A stretch of DNA of 64,000 nucleotides, taken from the NCBI RefSeq assembly GCF_900290195.1, contig NZ_OLMF01000004.1:485501-549500 (forward strand), written 5' to 3'. Position 1 is the first letter of the stretch; each line of letters opens with the position of its first letter. This DNA comes from Anaerococcus marasmi. GTDB taxonomy: Bacteria > Bacillota > Clostridia > Tissierellales > Peptoniphilaceae. Under the pieces are notes generated by a model that ran no database searches, was not told where the DNA came from, and saw only the letters and a program-made list of their open reading frames with translations. Of this stretch, positions 26,574 through 35,022 are shown piece after piece. The translations under genes were made by a program, and so were the position numbers.

Positions 26574-26609
26574 AGACAAAGCTTATATAAAACCGATTAA
26601 ACTTTGTCT
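26574..26609 (-). terminator. miaB terminator
   Basis: AGACAAAG and CTTTGTCT (26574-26581 and 26602-26609) form an 8-bp stem with a 20-base loop, followed on the minus strand by TTTATTT. It separates miaB from the V-ATPase operon. The remaining sequence to 26453 must hold the operon promoter; a TAAAAT at 26486-26481 is a weak candidate. Confidence 0.75.
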
Positions 26610-26617
26610 ATTTTTGT

Positions 26618-27967
26618 CTATTCTACAAGCTCCCCTGAAATTGTAAACGATGTATTCTCTGTAATTTTCACCTTAACAATTTCTCCAATTAATTTTTTGC
26701 TAGCCTTAACATGGACTAACTTAAAAGTATCAGTTCTTCCTGTAAGGATATCCGGGTTATTCTTACTTTCTGATTCTAAGAGAACTTCTACAGTTTTTCC
26801 TATATATTCTTTATTTTTCTCATTAAATATAGGATATATTGTATCTAGCAGTCTATCAAACCTATCTTGAACTATTTCATCATCTATAGGGGTAAGCTTT
26901 GCGGCTCTAGTTTTTGGTCTAGGTGAATATTTAAAGGTAAAAGCAGAGTCAAATTCTATTTCTCTACACACCTTTAGAGTCTCCTGAAAATCCTCTTCTG
27001 TTTCAGTAGGATAACCAACAATAATATCTGTTGAAATCGCAATTCCTGGAATTTCTTCTCTTAATTTTTTTGCTCTTTCAATATATTTTGCTTGATCGTA
27101 CTTTCTATTCATATCCTTTAGGACCTTACTTGAACCTGACTGTAGGGGTAAGTGGAAGTAATTGCATATGTTGTCATTGTTTTTGATTACTTCTATTAGC
27201 TCATCTGATAAATCTTTTGGATGGCTTGTTGTAAATCTCAATCTCCTAAGACCTTCAATCTGACTAATTTTATCCAATAATTCTGGAAAAGTCATATCGA
27301 AATCTGCCTTGTTACCATAGGAGTTTACGTTTTGTCCTAAAAGGGTTATCTCCTTATATCCTTCCTCTACGAGATGCTCTACCTCAGCAAGAATTGCAGA
27401 AGGCCTTCTTGATTCTTCCCTGCCTCTTGATTCGGGAACTATACAATATGAGCAGAAATTATCGCAACCTGTCATGATATTTACAAAAGCTTGGAAGTCA
27501 TTTAGGGTGTTATAGTTTACATAATCATCCTTGACATCATCTGTTGATATATCAATAACTCGCTCATTAGTTTCTAGATATCTAAATATAAGATCTGCTA
27601 AAGAATTGATATTTTTTGTACCGAAGATAATGTCTACTTCCTTATGATCTTTTATAATAACTTCTCTAGCAGTTGAAGTTTGCATCATACAACCTGATAC
27701 TGCAATAATCTTTTCAGGATGTTCTTTTTTTAGCTTCTTAAGGGAAGAAACTTGGCCGTAAAGCTTAAGTTCTGCATTTTCTCTTACTAGACATGTGTTA
27801 AATAAAATAAAATCTGCACTTGATCTATCTTCTGTCTTTTCATATCCCAAATCTTCAAGTATATATGATATTCTTTCAGAGTCGTGCTCATTCATTTGAC
27901 ATCCGAATGTTGTTATATTGTATGTTTTGCCCTTAAAATAATCTTTGTATTTTTCTTTTACTTGCAT
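26618..27967 (-). CDS. miaB: tRNA-2-methylthio-N6-dimethylallyladenosine synthase
   Basis: A 449-residue methylthiotransferase that adds a methylthio group to i6A37 of tRNAs. The N-terminal UPF0004 domain has the cysteines of TTFGCQMNEHDSER, FNTCLVRENAE and VSGCMMQ for an auxiliary cluster. The radical-SAM motif is CDNFCSYCIVP near 160. A TRAM RNA-binding domain ends the protein. AGGAG precedes the ATG. The upstream ispH-S1 terminator leaves only a short space, so its promoter is not clear. Confidence 0.95.
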   Translation of the reverse strand: MQVKEKYKDYFKGKTYNITTFGCQMNEHDSERISYILEDLGYEKTEDRSSADFILFNTCLVRENAELKLYGQVSSLKKLKKEHPEKIIAVSGCMMQTSTAREVIIKDHKEVDIIFGTKNINSLADLIFRYLETNERVIDISTDDVKDDYVNYNTLNDFQAFVNIMTGCDNFCSYCIVPESRGREESRRPSAILAEVEHLVEEGYKEITLLGQNVNSYGNKADFDMTFPELLDKISQIEGLRRLRFTTSHPKDLSDELIEVIKNNDNICNYFHLPLQSGSSKVLKDMNRKYDQAKYIERAKKLREEIPGIAISTDIIVGYPTETEEDFQETLKVCREIEFDSAFTFKYSPRPKTRAAKLTPIDDEIVQDRFDRLLDTIYPIFNEKNKEYIGKTVEVLLESESKNNPDILTGRTDTFKLVHVKASKKLIGEIVKVKITENTSFTISGELVE

Positions 27968-27982
27968 ACTACTCCTATCATC

Positions 27983-28010
27983 AAAAAAGGAGATGATTTA
28001 ATCATCTCCT
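27983..28010 (-). terminator. Terminator after ispH-S1
   Basis: AGGAGATGATT pairs with AATCATCTCCT (near 27988-27998 and 28000-28010), followed on the minus strand by TTTTTT. It ends the long upstream gene series. Confidence 0.9.
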
Positions 28011-28026
28011 CTTAGTTATCTAAGAT

Positions 28027-30087
28027 TTATTCTTCTTCGCCTTCTAGTAATCCATCATTACCTTGTTCAGATAATGCTTGTTCTAGTAGGTTACCTAAAT
28101 TGTTATTTAGATCGTCATCACCAAATGAAGCAGAATTATCTCTTTGTGGTCTTCTTCTTGGTCTATCGTTGTTTCTTGGAGCTCTCTTAGCTCTTCTTTC
28201 TGGTCTTTCTGGAGCTTCCTTAAGAGCTTTAATGCTTAGGCCAACTTTTTCTTCATCTGTATCGATGCTTATGATCTTAACTTCGATTTCATCACCAACG
28301 TTAAGTTCATCAGATGGCTTTTCAACATGTTCCCATGAAATTTCTGAAACGTGAACTAGTCCTTCAACCCCATCTGCTACTTCAACAAAAGCACCAAAGT
28401 CAAGTAAGTTAACAACCTTACCTGTTACAACATCGCCAACTTCATGTTGGTTAACGAATGCTTCAAATGGTTTTTCTAGAAGTTGTTTACGTCCAAGAGA
28501 AATTCTATTCTTTTCTTGATTTAATTTTAGGATTTTAACTTCGATTTCATCACCAACGTTTAGTACATCTGATGGGTGTTCAACCCTGCTCCAAGCAATA
28601 TCTGATACGTGTAGGAGTCCGTCAAGACCGTTAACTTCAACGAAAGCACCGAAGTCTGTGAGTCTTGCAACTTTTCCAGTTACAACTTCTCCTTCTTCAA
28701 GTTCTTCCCAAAGTCCGTCAAGTTCATCTTCCACTACTTCTTTTCTAGAAAGAACTAGTCTATTTTTTCTTTGATCAATGCTGATGATCTTTAAATCCCA
28801 CTCTTCTCCAACGAATTTCTTGAAGTTTTTAACAAAGTATGTTGCGATTTGGCTTGCTGGAACAAATCCATTTATTCCTTCAACATTAACAGTTAGACCA
28901 CCCTTGTTGAATCCACTTACTACACCGTGAACTAACTCGTCGTTTTCAGCCTTTTCTGCTAGGTCTTTCCATACCTTCATTCCTTCAACTCTTCTTGTAG
29001 AAAGTGAAACATTTCCTTCACCGTCATCTAGTTTGATAACGAATACATCTATTTCGTCACCTACATTAAAACTGTTTTTTGGATCTTTTGCTTCTTCTTC
29101 TGTCATTTCGTCTAGTTTGATAATTCCGTCAGCTCTAAATTGAATATCAACGAATACCTCATCATCCTTGACATCAATAACTGTACCATTTACTATTTCC
29201 TTTGGGTAAATCTTCTTTAAACTATCCTCTAGACTGTTCATAAATTCTTCTTTTGTGAATTCATCCATACTACTTACTACCTCCTCGATAATCTCATCAG
29301 GTGTAGAGGCACCTGCGATTATACCAACTTTTTTAAATTTAGAGAGCTTTTGCAAAGGTAGATCTTTAACAGTTTCAATCCTAAAAACATTTTTACAATA
29401 CATATTAGCTACTTGATATAACTTATTTGTATTAGAACTATTAAAACCACCAGCTACAATCATGCAATCAACTTCCTTTGCTAAGGATTTGGCTGCTTGT
29501 TGCCTATTTTCAGTTGCTTTACATATTGTGTTTTCTATTACTACACTATCATTATTTTCTTTTAACTTGTTAGCAATATCATAAAAATAATCAAGCCTAT
29601 TTGTAGTTTGACTAACAACATAGAGCTTGTTATTACATTTTATATTTTTTGCTTCAGTCTCATCTGAAACTATTATACCATTGTTTAGGAAAGAATCCAT
29701 AGCAATTATTTCAGGATGACTTTTATCTCCAACAATAATTACCTGGTATCCATCATTTTCTTTTTCTATAATCTTTTTGTATATATTATTTAAAACTGGA
29801 CAAGTAGTATCTACTACTTCGTTACCATTTGCTAAAAGCTTTTCTTTAAAGTCAGCACTTTCTCCGTGCGCCCTTATAAGAATTGTAGAATCCTTTATCT
29901 TTAGAGCTTCTTGCTTCTCAACAACTTCTAGTCCTTCATTTTCCAATTTCTCGACTAATTGCGGATTATGTATCAAAGGCCCTACGCAGTAGCGCTTACC
30001 TTCTTTTTTTATAGTTTCTTCAGCAAGCTTTACAGACCTTCTTACACCGCCGCAAAATCCTGAATAATTTGCAATAATTATTTCCAT
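28027..30087 (-). CDS. Fusion of IspH (HMBPP reductase) and ribosomal protein S1
   Basis: A 686-residue two-part protein. Residues 1-285 are IspH, the last enzyme of the MEP isoprenoid pathway, with its three cluster cysteines Cys12 (GFCGG), Cys96 (TTCPVLNN) and Cys189 (NTICKATENR). From about 300 on there are four S1 RNA-binding repeats; the last two are the most regular (GKVARLTDFGAFVEV and GKVVNLLDFGAFVEV), followed by an Arg-rich tail. The same fusion is known in other Clostridia. It lies downstream of plsC and cmk, where S1 normally sits. It overlaps plsC by ten bases. Confidence 0.95.
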   Translation of the reverse strand: MEIIIANYSGFCGGVRRSVKLAEETIKKEGKRYCVGPLIHNPQLVEKLENEGLEVVEKQEALKIKDSTILIRAHGESADFKEKLLANGNEVVDTTCPVLNNIYKKIIEKENDGYQVIIVGDKSHPEIIAMDSFLNNGIIVSDETEAKNIKCNNKLYVVSQTTNRLDYFYDIANKLKENNDSVVIENTICKATENRQQAAKSLAKEVDCMIVAGGFNSSNTNKLYQVANMYCKNVFRIETVKDLPLQKLSKFKKVGIIAGASTPDEIIEEVVSSMDEFTKEEFMNSLEDSLKKIYPKEIVNGTVIDVKDDEVFVDIQFRADGIIKLDEMTEEEAKDPKNSFNVGDEIDVFVIKLDDGEGNVSLSTRRVEGMKVWKDLAEKAENDELVHGVVSGFNKGGLTVNVEGINGFVPASQIATYFVKNFKKFVGEEWDLKIISIDQRKNRLVLSRKEVVEDELDGLWEELEEGEVVTGKVARLTDFGAFVEVNGLDGLLHVSDIAWSRVEHPSDVLNVGDEIEVKILKLNQEKNRISLGRKQLLEKPFEAFVNQHEVGDVVTGKVVNLLDFGAFVEVADGVEGLVHVSEISWEHVEKPSDELNVGDEIEVKIISIDTDEEKVGLSIKALKEAPERPERRAKRAPRNNDRPRRRPQRDNSASFGDDDLNNNLGNLLEQALSEQGNDGLLEGEEE

Positions 30088-30680
30088 TGATTCTCACTTT
30101 CCACAATCGTGTGATGCTCATAAATTTTATCATAAACCTTATCTGTCATTTTCTTCATAGCCTCCTTGTTTTTGAAAGAGGCGAATTCCTTGACTGGGAT
30201 AGGTTTTTTTATCAAAATTTCACTTTTTCTAAATGGCTTGTAAGTAGAAATTATTTCTACTGGCATAATATCAGCCTTAGCCTTTAGGGCGATAAATGCC
30301 ACACCATCTTTTACATTTTCTCTCTTAGCTTCTTTAACCCTAGTTCCCTCAGGAAAAATCCCAAGAATCTTATCCTCATTAACCAAGGTTACAGAAGCCC
30401 TCAAAGCTTTTAAGTCACGCCCAGATCTATCTACTGGAAAGGCTCCAAGAGCTCTTAGTAGTCCTCCTAGAAGAGGCTTATCAAAAAGTTCTTTTTTCGC
30501 CATAAAATAGATCCTTTGAGGCATACTTATTGCTAAAAATATCGGATCCAACAAAGATTTATGGTTGGCGCATACGATAACTTTATCAGTTTCTTCCATA
30601 TTTTCAAGGCCCTTTACCCTTATCCTAAAGATTGGTATACAGATTATTTTTAAAAGTACTACTGCAAAATTATATAACAT
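30078..30680 (-). CDS. plsC: 1-acyl-sn-glycerol-3-phosphate acyltransferase
   Basis: A 200-residue membrane-associated enzyme of phospholipid synthesis that makes phosphatidic acid. The catalytic NHKSLLDP motif (H-x4-D) near residue 38, YFMAKKEL and the FPEGTR motif near 115 are present. Overlaps cmk upstream by 11 bases and ispH-S1 downstream by ten, so coupled translation is expected. Confidence 0.93.
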   Translation of the reverse strand: MLYNFAVVLLKIICIPIFRIRVKGLENMEETDKVIVCANHKSLLDPIFLAISMPQRIYFMAKKELFDKPLLGGLLRALGAFPVDRSGRDLKALRASVTLVNEDKILGIFPEGTRVKEAKRENVKDGVAFIALKAKADIMPVEIISTYKPFRKSEILIKKPIPVKEFASFKNKEAMKKMTDKVYDKIYEHHTIVESENQWK

Positions 30681-31320
30681 CTTCTCTATCCATTATAGCT
30701 AAAATCGCATCTATAGTCTCTTCTATATTTAAATCAGAGTTATCGATCAAGTGAGCATCTTCCGCCTTTTTTAAAGGAGATGTCTCTCTGTTAGAATCAT
30801 ATTCATCCCTCTTGATGATAGATTTTTCTAATTCGTCTATGCTTAAATCAGATTCATTTTGATCAAACCTTCTCAAAGCTCTTATCCTTGGGCTTGCTGT
30901 TAAGAAAAACTTGTAGTTAGCATTTGGAAATACAACTGTACCTATATCTCTTCCATCCAAGATGAAGCTTGTATTTTGTGCAATTTGTCTTTGCATATCT
31001 ACAAGTTTCTCCCTAACATTTTTGTTAGCTGAAACCCAAGATACATTTTTAGTAACTAAATCGCTTCTTATTTCCTTACTAACATCTTCTCCATTTAGGA
31101 AAATAGCTCCTTCATTAAAATTAATTTGAATGTTTCCCAAATTTTCAACGATTTTATCCAAGTCACTTTCTTTTATATTTCTGTCCAAGAAATATTTGGT
31201 TACTGCCCTATACATGGAGCCTGTATTTAAATACTCTATTCCTAATCTATCTGACAATTCTTGAGCAATTGTTGATTTTCCTGATCCACTTGGTCCATCA
31301 AGTGCAATTATATATGTCAT
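30670..31320 (-). CDS. cmk: Cytidylate kinase
   Basis: A 216-residue kinase that phosphorylates CMP and dCMP. The P-loop is DGPSGSGKST at residues 6-15, and the CMP-binding segments LDGRDIGTVVFP and KRDEYDSNRETSPL are visible. Normal length. It overlaps baiN by four bases and plsC by 11. Confidence 0.95.
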   Translation of the reverse strand: MTYIIALDGPSGSGKSTIAQELSDRLGIEYLNTGSMYRAVTKYFLDRNIKESDLDKIVENLGNIQINFNEGAIFLNGEDVSKEIRSDLVTKNVSWVSANKNVREKLVDMQRQIAQNTSFILDGRDIGTVVFPNANYKFFLTASPRIRALRRFDQNESDLSIDELEKSIIKRDEYDSNRETSPLKKAEDAHLIDNSDLNIEETIDAILAIMDREDVI

Positions 31321-32528
31321 ATCTTCTCCTTTATATCTAGACTTGCTGCATATGCTGTAGTAAAGGCAATTTGCAAATTAAAACCTCCTGTTAAGGCGTC
31401 AATATCTAGGACTTCTCCTATGAAGTATAAGTCATTAACTAGTTTTGATTCCATTGTTTTAGGATTAATTTCTTTTAGATCCACTCCTCCACTAGTAATT
31501 ACAGCATTGTTAAAATTTTCTTTTTGCCTAATTTTAAAATCAAAATCTTTTATTAATTCCAAGATTCTTTTTCTTTGTTCTCGAGTGATTATACTTGCTT
31601 TAATGTCTCTTTTAATTTTTAGTCTATCAATTACAATTGATGACAATTGATCATTTAGTAGTATATTTAAAACATTTGATATATTCTTTTTACTATTCCT
31701 TTCAAATAAGGATACGAGTTTTGTATCTAACATTTCATATGTTAAGTCAGGAAGAAAATCTATTGACAAGCTCTCTAGCTCATCTCTTGCTGCAAGAGCT
31801 TGAATTTTAAGGGCAGCTGGTCCTGTAATAAAGTTTGGAGTAAGCATTATATCTCCTATAATCTCATAAGATTTTTCTTTCGTCCTTAAGATAAGTTTCT
31901 TATTGGTCAAACTTAGCGCCTTTACATCTAATCTATTCTCTAAATATAATGGCATAAGAGATGCTTTTGCTTTGCTTATCTTATGGCCAAAACTTTGAGC
32001 AAAGTTATACCCATCACCGGTCGACCCTGTTTTGGGATAAGTTAGACCTCCGGTTGCAATAATGAGGCTATCGAATTTATAATTTTTCCTAGCTGTCTTT
32101 ACTACAAAACAATCTGACTTTTCTATATTTTCAACTGTAGTATTAGGAAGATATTTAATTCGTTTTTCTCTAATCAAACTTTCAAATAAAAGAATAATTT
32201 CACTCGACTTTGAAGATTTAGGAAATACCTTCCCATCCTCTTCTACTATCGTTTCTACACCTTGCTTATTTAAGAAATCAATCATTGAGAAATTATCAAA
32301 TCTAGAAAATGAAGAATAAAGGAAATTTCTATTCCTAATGATATTTTCCATAAATTCATCATAGTACTTAGCGTTTGTTACATTACATCTTCCATTACCT
32401 GTAATTTTTAACTTCTCACCGATATTATTGTTTTTGTCTAATAAGTAGACTTCATTATTTTCATTTTTTATATTTATAGCTGCAAAGACTCCCGCTGGCC
32501 CTGCACCTATTATTCCAATCTTTCTCAT
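31317..32528 (-). CDS. Flavoprotein of the BaiN/HI0933 family
   Basis: A 403-residue NAD(P)/FAD-dependent oxidoreductase. The N-terminal FAD motif IGAGPAGVFAAINI starts at residue 5, so the ATG at 32528 is fixed by the fold. GNGRCNVTNA and ATGGLTYPKTGSTGDGY are hallmarks of the family. Substrate is unknown; one homologue acts in bile acid dehydroxylation, but this family is broad. There is no ribosome binding site: a TGGTAAAAT element ends seven bases before the ATG, so the mRNA may be leaderless. An intrinsic terminator after rluB lies just upstream. Confidence 0.85.
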   Translation of the reverse strand: MRKIGIIGAGPAGVFAAINIKNENNEVYLLDKNNNIGEKLKITGNGRCNVTNAKYYDEFMENIIRNRNFLYSSFSRFDNFSMIDFLNKQGVETIVEEDGKVFPKSSKSSEIILLFESLIREKRIKYLPNTTVENIEKSDCFVVKTARKNYKFDSLIIATGGLTYPKTGSTGDGYNFAQSFGHKISKAKASLMPLYLENRLDVKALSLTNKKLILRTKEKSYEIIGDIMLTPNFITGPAALKIQALAARDELESLSIDFLPDLTYEMLDTKLVSLFERNSKKNISNVLNILLNDQLSSIVIDRLKIKRDIKASIITREQRKRILELIKDFDFKIRQKENFNNAVITSGGVDLKEINPKTMESKLVNDLYFIGEVLDIDALTGGFNLQIAFTTAYAASLDIKEKI

Positions 32529-32534
32529 ATATAA

Positions 32535-32543
32535 ATTTTACCA
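32535..32543 (-). promoter_or_regulatory. Extended -10 of the baiN promoter
   Basis: TGGTAAAAT on the minus strand. With the usual spacing of about seven bases, transcription would begin at the A of the baiN start codon. No recognisable -35, which extended -10 promoters can lack. Confidence 0.6.
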
Positions 32544-32544
32544 T

Positions 32545-32570
32545 AAAAAAAGAGATAGACCTCTATCCCC
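32545..32570 (-). terminator. rluB terminator
   Basis: GGGGATAG (32570-32563) and CTATCTCT (32558-32551) pair with two G-T pairs around the loop AGGT, followed by T7 on the minus strand. The stem includes the rluB stop codon. Confidence 0.75.
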
Positions 32571-33264
32571 TTGTTTTTCTTACAAAGTCCATCTCATCTT
32601 GGTCAAACTTTCTTTTCTCGTAAGGCTCCATACCATCAAGTTTAATAGGTCCTATGCTGATTCTTTTAAGCATTGTCACCTCACTTGAAAATTGGGCAAA
32701 CATCCTTCTAATCTGTCTCTTATATCCTTGATGAATCGTAACTTTGTAAGTTTTACTTGCCTTATCAATGAGTTCTATCCTAGAATCAGAAGTTATTTCT
32801 GAATTTCCTATATCAATCCCAGATTCGAATCTTTGACAATCTTTCTTGTTTAGTAATCTAGTAACTCTAACTATGTAAGTCTTATCTAACTTCTTGCTAG
32901 GATGAATTATCTGGTTAGTAAAGGCACCATCATTCGTAATAATTAAAAGACCTTCACTATCCTTATCTAGTCTACCTGCAGCGAAAAATCTTTGATCAGT
33001 TTTTACTAAATCATTAAGATCTCGGTTGTTATAAGGATCGAAGTTACTGGTAATATAGCCTCTTGGTTTATAGAGTTTGATGTAGATTTTTTCTTCTAAT
33101 TGAAGAAGCTTTCCATCAATTTCCACAATATCAGAATCTTTTATATCAAGACCTAGCTCATATGTAAGCTTGCCATTAACTTTAACCTTCCCATTTTTGA
33201 CAAGATCATCGGCTTTTCTCCTTGAAGTGTAACCGCATCTAGCTATATACTTATTAATCCTCAT
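32563..33264 (-). CDS. rluB: 23S rRNA pseudouridine synthase, RluB-type
   Basis: A 233-residue enzyme that converts uridine to pseudouridine in 23S rRNA. Residues 1-60 form an S4 RNA-binding domain (RINKYIARCGYTSRRKADDLV). The catalytic aspartate lies in AAGRLDKDSEGLLIITNDG. I start at the ATG at 33264 because GGAG lies six bases upstream; the ATG at 33276 in the same frame overlaps that site. The start lies within the end of scpB. The uridine target is not defined by sequence. Confidence 0.92.
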   Translation of the reverse strand: MRINKYIARCGYTSRRKADDLVKNGKVKVNGKLTYELGLDIKDSDIVEIDGKLLQLEEKIYIKLYKPRGYITSNFDPYNNRDLNDLVKTDQRFFAAGRLDKDSEGLLIITNDGAFTNQIIHPSKKLDKTYIVRVTRLLNKKDCQRFESGIDIGNSEITSDSRIELIDKASKTYKVTIHQGYKRQIRRMFAQFSSEVTMLKRISIGPIKLDGMEPYEKRKFDQDEMDFVRKTRG

Positions 33265-33784
33265 AATCGTCTCCATCTAAGTTGATTTCTGGCAATTCTT
33301 CTAAGGAAGTTATATTAAAATATTTAAGAAAATCTGTAGTTGTCACATAAATAATAGGCTTTCCAATCTTATCCAACCTTCCATTTTCTTTAATTAGTCC
33401 CCTAGCCATTAAAGAATCGATGGTCGATTGGGAATTTACTCCCCTTATCTTATCAATCTCGGCTCTAGTAATCGGTTGTTTGTAAGCGATAATTGAAAGG
33501 GTCTCCAAAGTTGAAGTTGACAGCTTTTTTTCAGATTTTTTAATTACTTTTTCAAAATACCTGTCATGGCATTCTCTCGTGGTGAATTGATAAGACTTAT
33601 CGAATTTTCTAATAATTAAGCCTGATTCCCTAGAATTTCTCTCCTCAATCATTTCATCTAAAACTCTTTGAATATCTTTTTTATTAAAGTCGTAAATTAT
33701 TGCGGAAAGGTCTTCCAAGTCTATTGGTTCTGCCCATATATATAAAATTTCTTCTATTAGTCCTTTAAGATATTCCTTACCCAT
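33254..33784 (-). CDS. scpB: Segregation and condensation protein B
   Basis: A 176-residue winged-helix protein that binds ScpA and Smc in chromosome condensation. LIEEILYIWAEPIDLEDLS near the start and ETLSIIAYKQPITRAEIDKIRGVNS in the middle are typical. It begins one base after scpA and overlaps rluB. Confidence 0.93.
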   Translation of the reverse strand: MGKEYLKGLIEEILYIWAEPIDLEDLSAIIYDFNKKDIQRVLDEMIEERNSRESGLIIRKFDKSYQFTTRECHDRYFEKVIKKSEKKLSTSTLETLSIIAYKQPITRAEIDKIRGVNSQSTIDSLMARGLIKENGRLDKIGKPIIYVTTTDFLKYFNITSLEELPEINLDGDDYED

Positions 33785-33785
33785 A

Positions 33786-34484
33786 TTACCTCTTTATAAC
33801 TACAAAAGAATTTAGACCCTTAGCCTCTAAGCTTATCTCCTTTAGTTTTACTAATTCTAGAAGTGCCAAGAATGTAGCTATACACTCAGCCTTATTTTTA
33901 ATCCTATCAGTTAGATAAGATAAATTCAGTTTTTTCGTAAAATTTAAAGTCTTTTTGATCTTTTCAACATAATCATTTACATCTTCTTGCTTTATGCTTT
34001 TGACTACAGACTTATCTGACTTTTTCTTTAAATTTGTCATCAATTTTTCAAATTCTTGTGTCAGTATATTAATATCTTTATCTATTTCTACTTCTTCATA
34101 TTTTTCAAATTGACTTAGGTCTTCTTGATACTTACTGTAAATTTTCCTAGCTTCTTCTTCCATGTCCTTAAACTCATCTTCTACTGATTTGATCTTCTTG
34201 TAGTAGATCAAATAAGAAAGAAATTCCTCTTCTAGGTCATCTGTTTCATCTTTAGGTAACAATTTATTGGCCTTAATAGTCAATAGGATAGATGCTATAT
34301 ATATAAACTCTGACAAATTTTCTATATTTTCATCTAGTTTATTAATTTCTTCTAGGTAGGAATTTGTAATCTCTTCAAGCTCTATGTCGTAAATATCTAT
34401 TTTCTTTTTTTTAATTAATTTTAAAAGCAAATCAAAAGGACCTGTGAAGGCAGCAAGTTCAATATTTAATCTAGTCTCGCTCAT
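33786..34484 (-). CDS. scpA: Segregation and condensation protein A (kleisin)
   Basis: A 232-residue kleisin that bridges the Smc heads with ScpB. The N-terminal FTGPFDLLLKLIKKKKIDIYDI and SEFIYIASILLTIKANKLLP blocks identify it, and the C-terminal winged helix ends TFLALLELVKLKEI. It overlaps the Nudix gene by 14 bases. Confidence 0.93.
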   Translation of the reverse strand: MSETRLNIELAAFTGPFDLLLKLIKKKKIDIYDIELEEITNSYLEEINKLDENIENLSEFIYIASILLTIKANKLLPKDETDDLEEEFLSYLIYYKKIKSVEDEFKDMEEEARKIYSKYQEDLSQFEKYEEVEIDKDINILTQEFEKLMTNLKKKSDKSVVKSIKQEDVNDYVEKIKKTLNFTKKLNLSYLTDRIKNKAECIATFLALLELVKLKEISLEAKGLNSFVVIKR

Positions 34485-35022
34485 TTAAGATTTTCTTCGC
34501 ATATAAAACAGCTATAATACTTTTTGCATCTGTAAGTTCTCCATTTTCTATCATATTGTAAAGATCATCGATAGAATAGGAATACGCCATTACATTTTCA
34601 TCTTCATCTTGCTCTAGTTCAGATTGTACCAGATCACTTGCCATAAAAAACGATAGTTTATCATTTGTAAAACCTGGTGATGCATGCATGTCGAATAAGT
34701 AAGAGATATTTTCAGGAAAATATCCAATTTCTTCTTGGAGCTCTCTTTTAGCTGTCTCTATTGGTAGTTCATTGCTTTCTACTAGACCTGCTGGAATCTC
34801 GAGTGTCACTTTATCTATAGCTTTTCTGTATTGTTTGACCATCCACAACTTACCCTCGTCATCAAAAGCTATAATTCCTACACCCTTTTGATGATCTACA
34901 ATTTCTCTTTTAGAATACTTTTTGTTTTCAAGTTCAACGGTATCGACTCTTAACTTAAGAATCTTACCATCATAGATAGTATCAGATTTTATAGACTTTT
35001 CATAAAATTTATCTTCATTCAT
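34471..35022 (-). CDS. Nudix hydrolase, ADP-ribose pyrophosphatase-like
   Basis: A 183-residue enzyme. The Nudix box is GLVESNELPIETAKRELQEEIGY (written here only as its core RELQEEIGY), and the preceding segment VTLEIPAGLVE is typical of ADP-ribose pyrophosphatases (NudF). It would cleave ADP-ribose into AMP and ribose 5-phosphate; substrate range is uncertain. It overlaps recN by eight bases and scpA by 14. Confidence 0.88.
   Translation of the reverse strand: MNEDKFYEKSIKSDTIYDGKILKLRVDTVELENKKYSKREIVDHQKGVGIIAFDDEGKLWMVKQYRKAIDKVTLEIPAGLVESNELPIETAKRELQEEIGYFPENISYLFDMHASPGFTNDKLSFFMASDLVQSELEQDEDENVMAYSYSIDDLYNMIENGELTDAKSIIAVLYAKKILNERD

Noticed and set aside
26454-26617. A small gene in the gap before the V-ATPase operon
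   Set aside because: No frame with a ribosome site; it is AT-rich and holds the miaB terminator and a weak promoter candidate.
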